Shown here piece by piece: positions 57,426-64,000 of a stretch of 64,000 bases of DNA (the first letter of the stretch is position 1; every line of letters starts with the position of its first letter). Origin of the DNA: Pseudomonas entomophila L48. GTDB taxonomy: Bacteria > Pseudomonadota > Gammaproteobacteria > Pseudomonadales > Pseudomonadaceae. Below the pieces are notes generated by a model. The model made no database searches and had not been told where the DNA came from. It worked only from the letters and a program-made list of their open reading frames with translations. The stretch covers positions 4,174,501-4,238,500 of the forward strand of contig NC_008027.1 of assembly GCF_000026105.1 (NCBI RefSeq), read 5' to 3'. A program made the translations under genes and the position numbers.

Positions 57426-58592
57426 ATGTCGCCCCTCGTACAACTGCTGGCCAGCGCCGTGGCGCTGATGATGGCCATGGGCATCGGCCGCTTCGCCCTC
57501 ACCCCGCAACTGCCCCGGCTGATCACCGAGGGCCAGTTCGACCTGACCGCCGGTGGCCTGATCGCCGCGGCCAACTACCTCGGCTACTTTCTCGGCGCGG
57601 TAGACGGCATGTTCGCCCGCCAGCCGGCCCAGGTGCGCCTGCGCCTGCACGGCGGCCTGTGGCTGTGCGTGCTGCTGACCCTGGCCTCCTGGGCCGCCGA
57701 TGGTTTCTGGAGTCACCTGTTGCTGCGCTTCGGCACGGGAGTGGCCAGCGCCTGGGTACTGGTGATGATCGCCAGCCTAAGCCAGCAGTTGGCCAGTGCC
57801 CATGGCCAACAGCGCCTCGGTGCCCTGGTGTTCGCCGGGCCGGGCGTGGGTATCGCAGTGACAGGCGCCCTGGCCTTGGCTGCGCACCTGCTCGGGCTGA
57901 ACTCGGCGGCCCTGTGGCTGGTGTATGGTGTCGCCGCGCTGGTGATGCTGCTGGCGGTGCTGCCGTGGCTGCCAAAGGCACTGGAACCCGCCGCCGCAGT
58001 CACCGTCGACAGTGGTCAGCGGCGCGTCACCGGCATCGGCCGCCTGGGCCTGGTCTATGCGCTCTACGGGATTGGCTACATCCTGCCGGCCACCTTCCTG
58101 TCGCAGATGGCCAGCCAGCAGTTTCAAGGACAATGGCTGGCCGACCTGTTCTGGCCAGCGTTCGGGTTGGCATCGGCGCTGGGGGTGCTGTTGGTTAGCC
58201 TGCGTCGCCCGGGGCGGACTTCAGGCTGGCTGACGGCAACCCTGTGGTTGCAGGGGCTGGGCGTACTTGCCTGCCTGCTGGGCGGCGGCCTCGGCCTGGC
58301 CTTGGGGGTATTGCTGTGCGGTGGGCCATTCCTGGCCTGCATGCAGTTGGTGATGCAGCGCTCGCGGGAATTGGCACCCCATGCCACGCAGCGCAATGCC
58401 GGCCTGTTGACCGCGTGCTTTGCCCTTGGCCAGTTGAGCGGGCCGTTGCTGGCGGCATTGAGCAACCACTACAGCGCCAGCCTGCAGCCTGCATTGATGT
58501 TGGCGGCTGCAGGGTTGACCGTGGCGGGCATGCTGGTCATCACGGGAAACCGCAGTTTGCAGGGCTGCCCACCGGGAACCCGAATGGCCTGA
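57426..58592 (+). CDS. MFS transporter, YbfB/YjiJ family
   Basis: The 388-residue protein has about twelve helices and the YbfB/YjiJ signature MAMGIGRFALTPQLPRLITE with AANYLGYFLGAVDG. Members are predicted exporters of small compounds; the substrate is unknown. Start MSPLVQLLASAVALMM, with AGGAG 11 bases before the ATG. Confidence 0.9.
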   Translation: MSPLVQLLASAVALMMAMGIGRFALTPQLPRLITEGQFDLTAGGLIAAANYLGYFLGAVDGMFARQPAQVRLRLHGGLWLCVLLTLASWAADGFWSHLLLRFGTGVASAWVLVMIASLSQQLASAHGQQRLGALVFAGPGVGIAVTGALALAAHLLGLNSAALWLVYGVAALVMLLAVLPWLPKALEPAAAVTVDSGQRRVTGIGRLGLVYALYGIGYILPATFLSQMASQQFQGQWLADLFWPAFGLASALGVLLVSLRRPGRTSGWLTATLWLQGLGVLACLLGGGLGLALGVLLCGGPFLACMQLVMQRSRELAPHATQRNAGLLTACFALGQLSGPLLAALSNHYSASLQPALMLAAAGLTVAGMLVITGNRSLQGCPPGTRMA

Positions 58593-58627
58593 CAGGGAAA
58601 GCCCTGACTGCAAAAGGTAGAAACCAT

Positions 58628-58656
58628 TTGCGGCCTTTCCCGCTGTATTTTATAAA
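58628..58656 (+). promoter_or_regulatory. Promoter of the toxin-antitoxin operon
   Basis: TTGCGG (58628-58633) and TATAAA (58651-58656) are 17 bases apart. Transcription from here would start about 7 bases before the toxin ATG, leaving almost no leader. Confidence 0.55.
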
Positions 58657-58669
58657 CTACATTCACCCG

Positions 58670-58972
58670 ATGAAAACCATCGAATCCAGCAGTTTCAGGC
58701 GTTGGCTGATCGGGCTTCGGGATACCACGGCAAGGGCCAGAATCGTCGCTCGAATCAACCGGCTCAAGGAAGGGCTGGCGGGTGACGTTTCACCGGTCGG
58801 CCATGGCATGAGTGAGCTGAGAGTCCATTATGGCCCAGGCTATCGGGTGTACTTTCACCAATGCGGCGATACCTTGATCATCCTGCTTTGCGGCGGCGAC
58901 AAAGGCAGCCAGCAGCGGGACATCAAGGCAGCCCGGCAGATCCTGCAGTCGTGGAGGATGCAAAATGACTGA
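58670..58972 (+). CDS. HigB/RelE-type toxin
   Basis: The 100-residue protein belongs to the RelE superfamily 'addiction module killer' group: RARIVARINRLKEGLAGDVS, MSELRVHYGPGYRVYFHQCG and LLCGGDKGSQQRDIKAARQI are the conserved blocks. Such toxins cleave mRNA at the ribosome. No Shine-Dalgarno sequence precedes the ATG. The toxin-first order and the 8-base overlap with the antitoxin match HigBA-like modules. Confidence 0.92.
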   Translation: MKTIESSSFRRWLIGLRDTTARARIVARINRLKEGLAGDVSPVGHGMSELRVHYGPGYRVYFHQCGDTLIILLCGGDKGSQQRDIKAARQILQSWRMQND

Positions 58973-59270
58973 AACGTTCCATGAGTTCGACGCCGCCGCC
59001 TATCTGACTTCCCCGGAAGCTATCGCGCAGTTCATGACCGATGCATTGGAGACAGGGGATGCAGCCTACGTGGCAAAAGCCGTAGGCGTGGTAGCTCGCG
59101 CCAAGGGCATGAGTGAACTGGCAAAGGAAACAGGCCTGTCTCGCGAACAGCTTTACCGCTCGTTCAGTGAACACGGCAATCCAACGCTCAAGTCATTCCT
59201 GACTGTAATGAAAGCGCTGGGAATTGACATGGCTGCCAGACCTCACCTGGTCCAGCAAGGCGTGGGCTGA
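58965..59270 (+). CDS. HigA-type antitoxin
   Basis: The 101-residue antitoxin has a Cro/C1-type helix-turn-helix in its second half (GMSELAKETGLSREQLYRSF, NPTLKSFLTVMKALGIDM), which would bind the operon promoter and autorepress. It overlaps the toxin gene by 8 bases, giving coupled translation. Confidence 0.92.
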   Translation: MTETFHEFDAAAYLTSPEAIAQFMTDALETGDAAYVAKAVGVVARAKGMSELAKETGLSREQLYRSFSEHGNPTLKSFLTVMKALGIDMAARPHLVQQGVG

Positions 59271-59289
59271 CCGACAAACGAATTACCTT

Positions 59290-59327
59290 GCCGGTCCCTT
59301 GGCGGCTAATGCCACTCAAGGGCCGGC
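59290..59327. terminator. Hairpin between convergent genes
   Basis: GCCGGTCCCTTG pairs with CAAGGGCCGGC (one bulged T) around a 15-base loop between higA and the EamA gene. The T-run is poor, so it is only a possible terminator. Confidence 0.4.
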
Positions 59328-59343
59328 ACTTGCTTCTATCCTG

Positions 59344-60270
59344 TCATCCCACCAGCTTGCGCAACTGCTGCCGCACCCACGCCTCGGCGCTGACCATGAC
59401 TACTCCGAGCAATACCATCACCGCGCCGATCACGAAGTTCAGGCTCAACGGCTCATCCAGCAACAGCACGCCGAAAGTCACGCCGAACAACGGTGTAATG
59501 AATGAGAACACCGCCAGGTTCGACGCCAGGTACTTGCGCAGCAACCAGAACCAGGTCAGGTAACTCAGGAAGGACACCACGATCCCCTGGAACAGCACAC
59601 TGCCCACCGCCAGCGGGGTCAGCGAGAAATCGGCGATCTGCCCGCTGATCAGGGCGATCAGCACCAAGCCGACAAACCCCACCGCCAACTGATAGAACAA
59701 GGTCAAGGTCACCGGTGCCTCGGACAATCGCGAGCCACGCACCACCACCGTGGTCGCGCCCCAGGCCAACCCCGCCAGGATCGCCAGGCCATCGCCCAGC
59801 AACATGCGGCCATCGAGCTGATCGAGGGAAATGCCGCCAGCGAACGCCAGGGCGATCCCGCCGAACGCCAGCAGGATGCCCAACCACTGCAACAGCCGCA
59901 GCCGCTCGCTGGGCATCATGAAATGCAACCCGAGCGCTGTGAAGATCGGCGCGGTGTAGAGGAATACCGACATGTGCGCCGCCGAGGTCAGCTTCAGCCC
60001 CTCGGCGATGAACAGGAACTCCAGGCCGAACAAGCCACCGGCCAGCAGCCCGGCGCGCCAGGTCGTGCCAACCTGCCCCCAGCCACCTTTGAAGCAGACC
60101 AGCAGCCCCACCAGCAGGGCTGCTATGCCATTGCGAAACGCCGCCTGCATCACCGGGGCGATATCCACGGCGGCGGACTTGATCAACACTTGCTGGCAGC
60201 CCCAGACCAGGCACAGCCCCAGCATGACCTGGAAGGCGAAGGCGTCGGGGTTCTTGCGGGCCACCGTCAT
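59344..60270 (-). CDS. EamA-family transporter
   Basis: The 308-residue inner-membrane protein has ten helices in two EamA repeats (FAFQVMLGLCLVWGCQQVLI at the start; LDGRMLLGDGLAILAGLAWG begins the second). The substrate is unknown. It is a different, unlike paralogue of the transporter at 29806. The ATG at 60270 is preceded by AAAGGGGGCGCCC. Confidence 0.9.
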   Translation of the reverse strand: MTVARKNPDAFAFQVMLGLCLVWGCQQVLIKSAAVDIAPVMQAAFRNGIAALLVGLLVCFKGGWGQVGTTWRAGLLAGGLFGLEFLFIAEGLKLTSAAHMSVFLYTAPIFTALGLHFMMPSERLRLLQWLGILLAFGGIALAFAGGISLDQLDGRMLLGDGLAILAGLAWGATTVVVRGSRLSEAPVTLTLFYQLAVGFVGLVLIALISGQIADFSLTPLAVGSVLFQGIVVSFLSYLTWFWLLRKYLASNLAVFSFITPLFGVTFGVLLLDEPLSLNFVIGAVMVLLGVVMVSAEAWVRQQLRKLVG

Positions 60271-60500
60271 GGGCGCCCCCTTTGCAGATTGAACGACATG
60301 GCAAGGCTCGGCAGTGGGAATGGATCCTGATTATCAGACGCCAAGCCTTGTCGATACCAGCCTAAAATGCCCTGCCTGTGATTCGTGCGTCGACGGGTGA
60401 CCGATCAAAGGTGTTCTCCTCCAGTGGGCCCCCTGCTGGTCCAGTTCCTGACGAGGGTGCCGACACCAATAGGGGGCCTGCATGGACTTAAGGCATCGCC
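60271..60500. other. Non-coding gap before the IS cluster
   Basis: About 230 bases separate the EamA start from the insertion-sequence remnants. I see no supported gene, RNA or clear IS end. The composition is less GC-biased than the genes to the left. Confidence 0.4.
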
Positions 60501-60534
60501 AAAAAGGCACAAAAGGGAACACTTTTGCCTTTTT
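60501..60534 (-). terminator. Hairpin at the 3' end of the IS481 remnant
   Basis: On the minus strand AAAAAGGCAAAAG pairs imperfectly with CTTTTGTGCCTTTTT just at the ancestral stop of the IS481 transposase. A T-run at its end makes it terminator-like; it may also belong to the IS end. Confidence 0.45.
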
Positions 60535-61066
60535 AGGTGTACGGTCCCGGAATGAGATGGTGCGGATTGATAGTGAAGCGCTCTGGGTTTTTCGTCCAGG
60601 CCTCACAGATCAACTTGAAGGGTGTGCGCCATCGCAGGGCCTTGAGATGTCTGGCGAAGTTTTAGGCCATCACAAAGGCCAGCACGTGCGCTTTCAGCGC
60701 TGCGAAGTCGGGATAGTGGAAGGCCTTGATCGTGGCCTCTTTGATCGTCCGGTTCATGCGCTCGACCTGGCCGTTGGTCCAGGGATGGTAGGCCTTGGTC
60801 AGACGGTGCTTGATGCCGTGTTCATGGCAGACGCGATCAAAAATGTGCCCACCGAAGCTATTGGTCGCGCCGTTGCGATACCGCGGCTGCTCAGTGAACG
60901 CTACGCCGTTGTCAGTGAGGATTGTGTGGATCCTGTAAGGAAACGCCTGCACTGTCTGACGTAGAAATTCAGCGCCGTTGCGCTTGGTTGCGGAGTCGAA
61001 AAAAGCAACGTAGGCGAACTTCGTAACGCGATCAATGGCTACGAACAGGTGCTGCTTACCACTCTC
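60533..61066 (-). pseudogene. IS481-family transposase remnant
   Basis: This is the C-terminal half (178 codons) of an IS481-type DDE transposase: HLFVAIDRVTKFAYVAFF, TILTDNGVAFTEQP, KAYHPWTNGQVERMNRTIKE and the end LRWRTPFKLICEAW are recognisable. It is broken twice. The N-terminal half is missing at 61066, where the IS3-family element begins, and a TAA (at 60664-60662) replaces the Tyr codon expected in the conserved AFVxAYNFA. The frame stays open past that stop to the original TAA at 60533. Confidence 0.88.
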
Positions 61067-61129
61067 TGAATCGCCCCTGGTTTCGTAGACACCTCCAAGC
61101 CTCATAATGAGGCCCAAATAGGAGGTGCC

Positions 61130-61408
61130 ATGAGTCGTCAGCGTTACCCCGAAGAATTCAAGATCGAAGCGGTCAAGCAAGTGACCGAAAAAGGCAAACC
61201 TGTCGCCGAGGTCGCCCAGCGCCTGGGCATGTCCGTACACAGCCTTTATGCCTGGATCAAGGTCTACAGCAAGCCCCAAGAGCAGCGTCAGCAAGACAAT
61301 GATCAGCAGGCTGAACTGCGCAAGCTGCGCGCTGAACTCAAGCGGGTGACAGAAGAGCGAGACATCTTAAAGAAGGCCGCCGCGTACTTTGCCAAGGAGT
61401 GCGGCTGA
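61130..61408 (+). CDS. IS3-family transposase OrfA
   Basis: The 92-residue OrfA has a helix-turn-helix (AEVAQRLGMSVHSLYAWIKV) and a leucine zipper (LRKLRAELKRVTEERDILKK) for end binding and dimerisation. A TTA-AAG slippery site (A AAG at 61369-61372) near its end could allow -1 frameshifting to make the OrfAB transposase; the orfB frame is open from there. Confidence 0.93.
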   Translation: MSRQRYPEEFKIEAVKQVTEKGKPVAEVAQRLGMSVHSLYAWIKVYSKPQEQRQQDNDQQAELRKLRAELKRVTEERDILKKAAAYFAKECG

Positions 61409-62280
61409 AGTACGCCTTCATCAACAAGCACTCGACGGATTACCCAGTGCGTCGCCTTTGCCAAACCCTCAAGGTGCATCCCAGCGGCTACTACGCTTGG
61501 TTGGCCGAGCCTCAATCTGTCCGAGCCAAAGAAGATCAGCGCCTGCTTGGCTTGATCAAGCAGGCCTGGTTAGAAAGCGGCGGCGTGTATGGCTATCGCA
61601 AGATTCACGATGACCTGCGAGAGCTAGGAGAGATCTGTGGGCGAAATCGAGTCGGTCGCTTGATGCAGGCAGAGGGGCTGCGTTCGCAAACGGGCCATCG
61701 CCGTCGTACTGGGTTTTATAGCGGAAAACCAACAGCGGCATCGCCCAACCATCTGGCCCGGCAGTTCAAGGTCAGTGAGCCGAATAAGGTCTGGGTGACC
61801 GATATCACCTACATCCGCACCTATGAAGGGTGGCTGTACCTGGCGGTAGTGCTGGATCTGTTCTCTCGCCAAGTCATTGGTTGGTCAATGAAGCCCAGGA
61901 TGAGCAGCGACCTAGCCATCGACGCCATGCTGATGGCCTTGTGGCGACGCAAGCCACAGCAGCAAGTGATGATTCACTCAGACCAAGGCAGTCAGTTCAG
62001 TAGCTCAGATTGGCAAAGCTTCCTGAAGGCCAACAATGTGATCAGTAGCATGAGCCGACGGGGAAACTGCCACGACAATGCCGTAGCCGAGAGCTTTTTC
62101 CAGCTTTTGAAGCGGGAGCGAATCCGACGAAAGATCTACGCAACGCGTGACGAAGCCCGAAGTGATATTTTCGATTACATCGAGATGTTCTATAACCCTA
62201 AACGCCGACACGGCAGCGCTATGCAGCTGTCGCCAGTAGAGTATGAGAAACGCCATTTTCTGAGCTTGGAGAGTGTCTAG
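61399..62280 (+). CDS. IS3-family transposase OrfB
   Basis: The 293-residue catalytic part has an intact DDE triad: WVTDITYIRTYEGWLYLAVV, IHSDQGSQF and NAVAESFFQLLKRE, with exactly 35 residues between the second Asp and the Glu. It begins with a possible GTG at 61399 overlapping orfA, but is probably made mostly as an OrfAB fusion. The element therefore looks active. Confidence 0.93.
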   Translation: MRLKYAFINKHSTDYPVRRLCQTLKVHPSGYYAWLAEPQSVRAKEDQRLLGLIKQAWLESGGVYGYRKIHDDLRELGEICGRNRVGRLMQAEGLRSQTGHRRRTGFYSGKPTAASPNHLARQFKVSEPNKVWVTDITYIRTYEGWLYLAVVLDLFSRQVIGWSMKPRMSSDLAIDAMLMALWRRKPQQQVMIHSDQGSQFSSSDWQSFLKANNVISSMSRRGNCHDNAVAESFFQLLKRERIRRKIYATRDEARSDIFDYIEMFYNPKRRHGSAMQLSPVEYEKRHFLSLESV

Positions 62281-62298
62281 AAAACCAGGGGCGATTCA

Positions 62299-62403
62299 GC
62301 GGTAGGTGGCAAAAGTACCAATATACGCCTCCAGCTGTCGGGTCACGTCATCAAGAAGCTTACTGGTCTCTACCGCACCTTTTGCACCAAACTGACTGAC
62401 CCT
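62299..62403 (-). other. Orphan coding-like fragment beside the IS
   Basis: The minus strand reads without stops for about 34 codons (VSQFGAKGAVETSKLLDDVT, then RQLEAYIGTFATYR) up to the IS3 right end, where it is cut. An in-frame TAA lies just before and there is no ATG or GTG between, so the start is missing or in another frame. I do not recognise the family. It is not the missing half of the IS481 transposase. Confidence 0.35.
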
Positions 62404-62793
62404 TTATATTTTTAAACTTCGCCACATATCATTCAAAACAATTAACACCCTAGAATAAATCAGCAGCTTAACTTCAAAAACCACAACCCCCCCCGACAGA
62501 TGAATTTCTAAAGGAATTGAAATATTCACATTCTGGGTCGCCGAAGCCTGCGAAAAAACCGCTGCAGATAGATAACTAGTAACACTTAATATATCAGAAT
62601 AAAGAACATTAAAATGCTCCTCCTTAAAATTTATTGCTACGCCCTTTTCAAAAAACTTTAAGGCGCCGCCTTCTAAATAAATTTCATATACTCCCTGACC
62701 AAGCTCTGGATCACTACTGAGAGGTATATAGTCTCCAAAACCAGACACATTGAGGCTTTTCAGATGCTTGCTCGTTGCCTTTGGATGGTTCAC
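62404..62793 (-). CDS. Probable immunity protein of the adjacent toxin
   Basis: The 129-residue product starts from a GTG that overlaps the toxin TGA as GTGA, so the two are translationally coupled. The gene is markedly AT-rich compared with the rest of the window, as usual for contact-dependent inhibition cargo. There is no signal peptide. The C-terminus has hydrophobic strands (SGGVVVFEVKLLIYSRVLIV). I do not recognise a family; position and composition indicate an immunity protein. Confidence 0.7.
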   Translation of the reverse strand: MNHPKATSKHLKSLNVSGFGDYIPLSSDPELGQGVYEIYLEGGALKFFEKGVAINFKEEHFNVLYSDILSVTSYLSAAVFSQASATQNVNISIPLEIHLSGGVVVFEVKLLIYSRVLIVLNDMWRSLKI

Positions 62794-64000
62794 TGCTTTA
62801 GCCCCCTCAAAAAATCTCTAAGCCCTTCTTTGGTGGCAGGAAAACTAAAAGAGAATTTCTCGCCAACTTTCCCTGCCCCTAATGCTGCGCCTTCCTCTGA
62901 CGCATAGTAGCCTTTAAGGGTGACTTTCTTGGCTCCTTGAGACTGAGTGTACTCTAGGAGTTTTTTAAGTGGCCCTACTAATTCGGAAGCCCCGTCCGGA
63001 CCATGACCAATAAAGCCTTTTGATGTACCTACAGCAAAGTCGTCAAATATAACCTCACCGGCATTCATCGTCACTTTTGGGGAGTATATAGTTCCGATCC
63101 CGTTAGCAGCATCAAAGGAAACTTTCCCAAGATCGGTTGCCGCAGGCAAGGTTGCTTTTGCCCCCACAACCTCTGCAGCGCTTTTCACTCCTATCCGTTC
63201 AAGCAACGGCCCCAGCAACTTACCAAGCAAAGGACCGCCAGGCACAGGCAACAGCGTCGCCAACAAACTGCCATCACTGATTGCCTTGGCATTCCGTGCC
63301 TCAATCCAGCGCTGTGTCTCCGGATCATTCTGGTCAACGTTACTTCCCGCCGCAACACATTCGGCGCTGCCACACGGGAAGTAACGCGGCGTGAAGACCT
63401 TGCCCTCGATTTCCACACTGGTGCGATAACCACCCTTTTCATCGAGCACATTACCGCTCAGACGATCCCGACCATTGCCAGCCCCCATGCCGGCCGGCCC
63501 TTCGTCTGACTGCGTCGGAGGCATCGTCCAGCTGTAACGGTCCGAGTTGGCCTTGATGTAGTCGATGACAGCAGGGTCAGGCCTGGTGAGGACCTGGACA
63601 TAGGTATCCGGAAGCGTATTCACCCAATGGCCATCTTTGTCATAGATCTGCCCAGCGGAAGCCACAATGTCGCTGGCCGGGTTGAGCACGCCGTCCCGGG
63701 TCGAGGCCAGGCGTAACTGCTCTTCGATCTGGCCGACCGTGAAACGCCCATTGCTACGCGCCGCCAAGCGCGTGGCCAGGGACTTGTCGTCGTTGTGCAA
63801 CTGGCGGTTATAACGCTCGGCGTTACCGGCAACCCAACTGGCGATCTGCGGATCGCCGCCTGCCAATGCCCCGGCGAGTACACCGATGACCTGCGCGGTA
63901 CCAACACGGAACTGATCGTTGGTGGCAAAGCGCTGATCCAGGTACTTGCCCAGCTTGTCGCTTGCAATGGACGTCAGGCCTTCCGACGCTGCGGCCGCCA
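62790..64000 (-). CDS. C-terminal part of a CdiA/FhaB-like toxin exoprotein
   Basis: The frame is open to the right edge, so only the last 403 residues or so are visible. The part toward the edge (FATNDQFRVGTAQVIGVLAG, VAGNAERYNRQLHNDDKSLA, RLAARSNGRFTVGQIEEQL) is the pretoxin region of large Pseudomonas haemagglutinin-repeat exoproteins secreted by TpsB/CdiB partners. After a conserved DQNDPETQRWIEARNAKAIS and a Gly/Pro/Leu-rich hinge, the sequence becomes AT-rich and ends in an unfamiliar domain of about 120 residues (GTIYSPKVTMNAGEVIFDDF to LRDFLRGLKQ), the likely toxin. I do not recognise its activity. Confidence 0.82.
   Translation of the reverse strand, partial: AAAASEGLTSIASDKLGKYLDQRFATNDQFRVGTAQVIGVLAGALAGGDPQIASWVAGNAERYNRQLHNDDKSLATRLAARSNGRFTVGQIEEQLRLASTRDGVLNPASDIVASAGQIYDKDGHWVNTLPDTYVQVLTRPDPAVIDYIKANSDRYSWTMPPTQSDEGPAGMGAGNGRDRLSGNVLDEKGGYRTSVEIEGKVFTPRYFPCGSAECVAAGSNVDQNDPETQRWIEARNAKAISDGSLLATLLPVPGGPLLGKLLGPLLERIGVKSAAEVVGAKATLPAATDLGKVSFDAANGIGTIYSPKVTMNAGEVIFDDFAVGTSKGFIGHGPDGASELVGPLKKLLEYTQSQGAKKVTLKGYYASEEGAALGAGKVGEKFSFSFPATKEGLRDFLRGLKQ

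Larger units (their letters stand above)
61067..62298 (+). mobile_element. Complete IS3-family insertion sequence
   Basis: The 1232-base element is bounded by perfect 17-base inverted ends, TGAATCGCCCCTGGTTT (61067-61083) and its complement (62282-62298); similarity continues inward (TAGACAC). It carries orfA and orfB in the usual -1 overlapping arrangement. The flanking bases (CTC to the left, GCG to the right) do not form a target duplication. Confidence 0.92.

Noticed and set aside
58970..59345. The EamA transporter as part of the toxin-antitoxin mobile unit.
   Set aside because: It is on the opposite strand, has ordinary composition, and no IS ends or repeats enclose the three genes.

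Overview
The window is a chromosomal segment of a Pseudomonas from the P. putida group. This rests on recognised gene content and order (acsA, DUF2790 gene, phhR/phhABC; rnm-yciO-scpA-scpB-rluB; cpxR-spy-cpxA; gbuR/gbuA with an Aer-type receptor), uniformly GC-rich coding DNA, and many Pseudomonas REP palindromes at gene 3' ends. No rRNA, tRNA or CRISPR array was found.

Layout. 1-8.5 kb: acetyl-CoA synthetase (3' end outside the window), the aromatic regulator PhhR divergent from phhABC (phenylalanine to tyrosine and onward transamination), a 42-residue acidic ORF and an MFS transporter. 8.5-14.9 kb: a giant FAD/Fe-S dehydrogenase, a LysR regulator and the aromatic amino acid permease AroP2, whose long upstream region holds two PhhR-like boxes, linking it to the phh genes. 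14.8-20.2 kb: housekeeping operon rnm-yciO-scpA-scpB-rluB (minus) opposite yciB-yciI (plus). 20.3-23.4 kb: a CpxR/CpxA-type two-component system with a Spy/CpxP-like periplasmic protein between regulator and kinase and a direct-repeat operator before it. 23.5-37.3 kb: single genes, including nitroreductase, TrkH, two AraC regulators, Mpo1-like and HD proteins, an LpxH-like hydrolase, EamA transporter, SelT/W/H protein, PlpD-like patatin autotransporter, MarR, RecQ, YecA-family and YbaN-family proteins.

37.3-49.9 kb: a 2350-residue RTX adhesin with a retention-module N-terminus, a possible LapG cleavage site, two sets of tandem repeats, a von Willebrand A domain and a type I secretion C-terminus. 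It is divergent from a TolC/ABC/HlyD operon that probably exports it. 49.9-58.6 kb: a DTW tRNA-modifying enzyme, an Aer-type receptor, gbuR/gbuA and a solute:sodium symporter, a PA1414-like 42-residue ORF near an ANR/FNR-like box, and a LysR/MFS divergent pair.

58.6-64 kb is accessory DNA: a HigB/HigA toxin-antitoxin pair, an EamA transporter, a decayed IS481 transposase cut by an intact IS3-family element, a short orphan coding-like fragment, and the AT-rich 3' end of a CdiA/FhaB-like exoprotein whose C-terminal toxin region and downstream probable immunity gene overlap by 4 bases. The toxin/immunity pair and the adhesin locus are the best candidates for undescribed biology.
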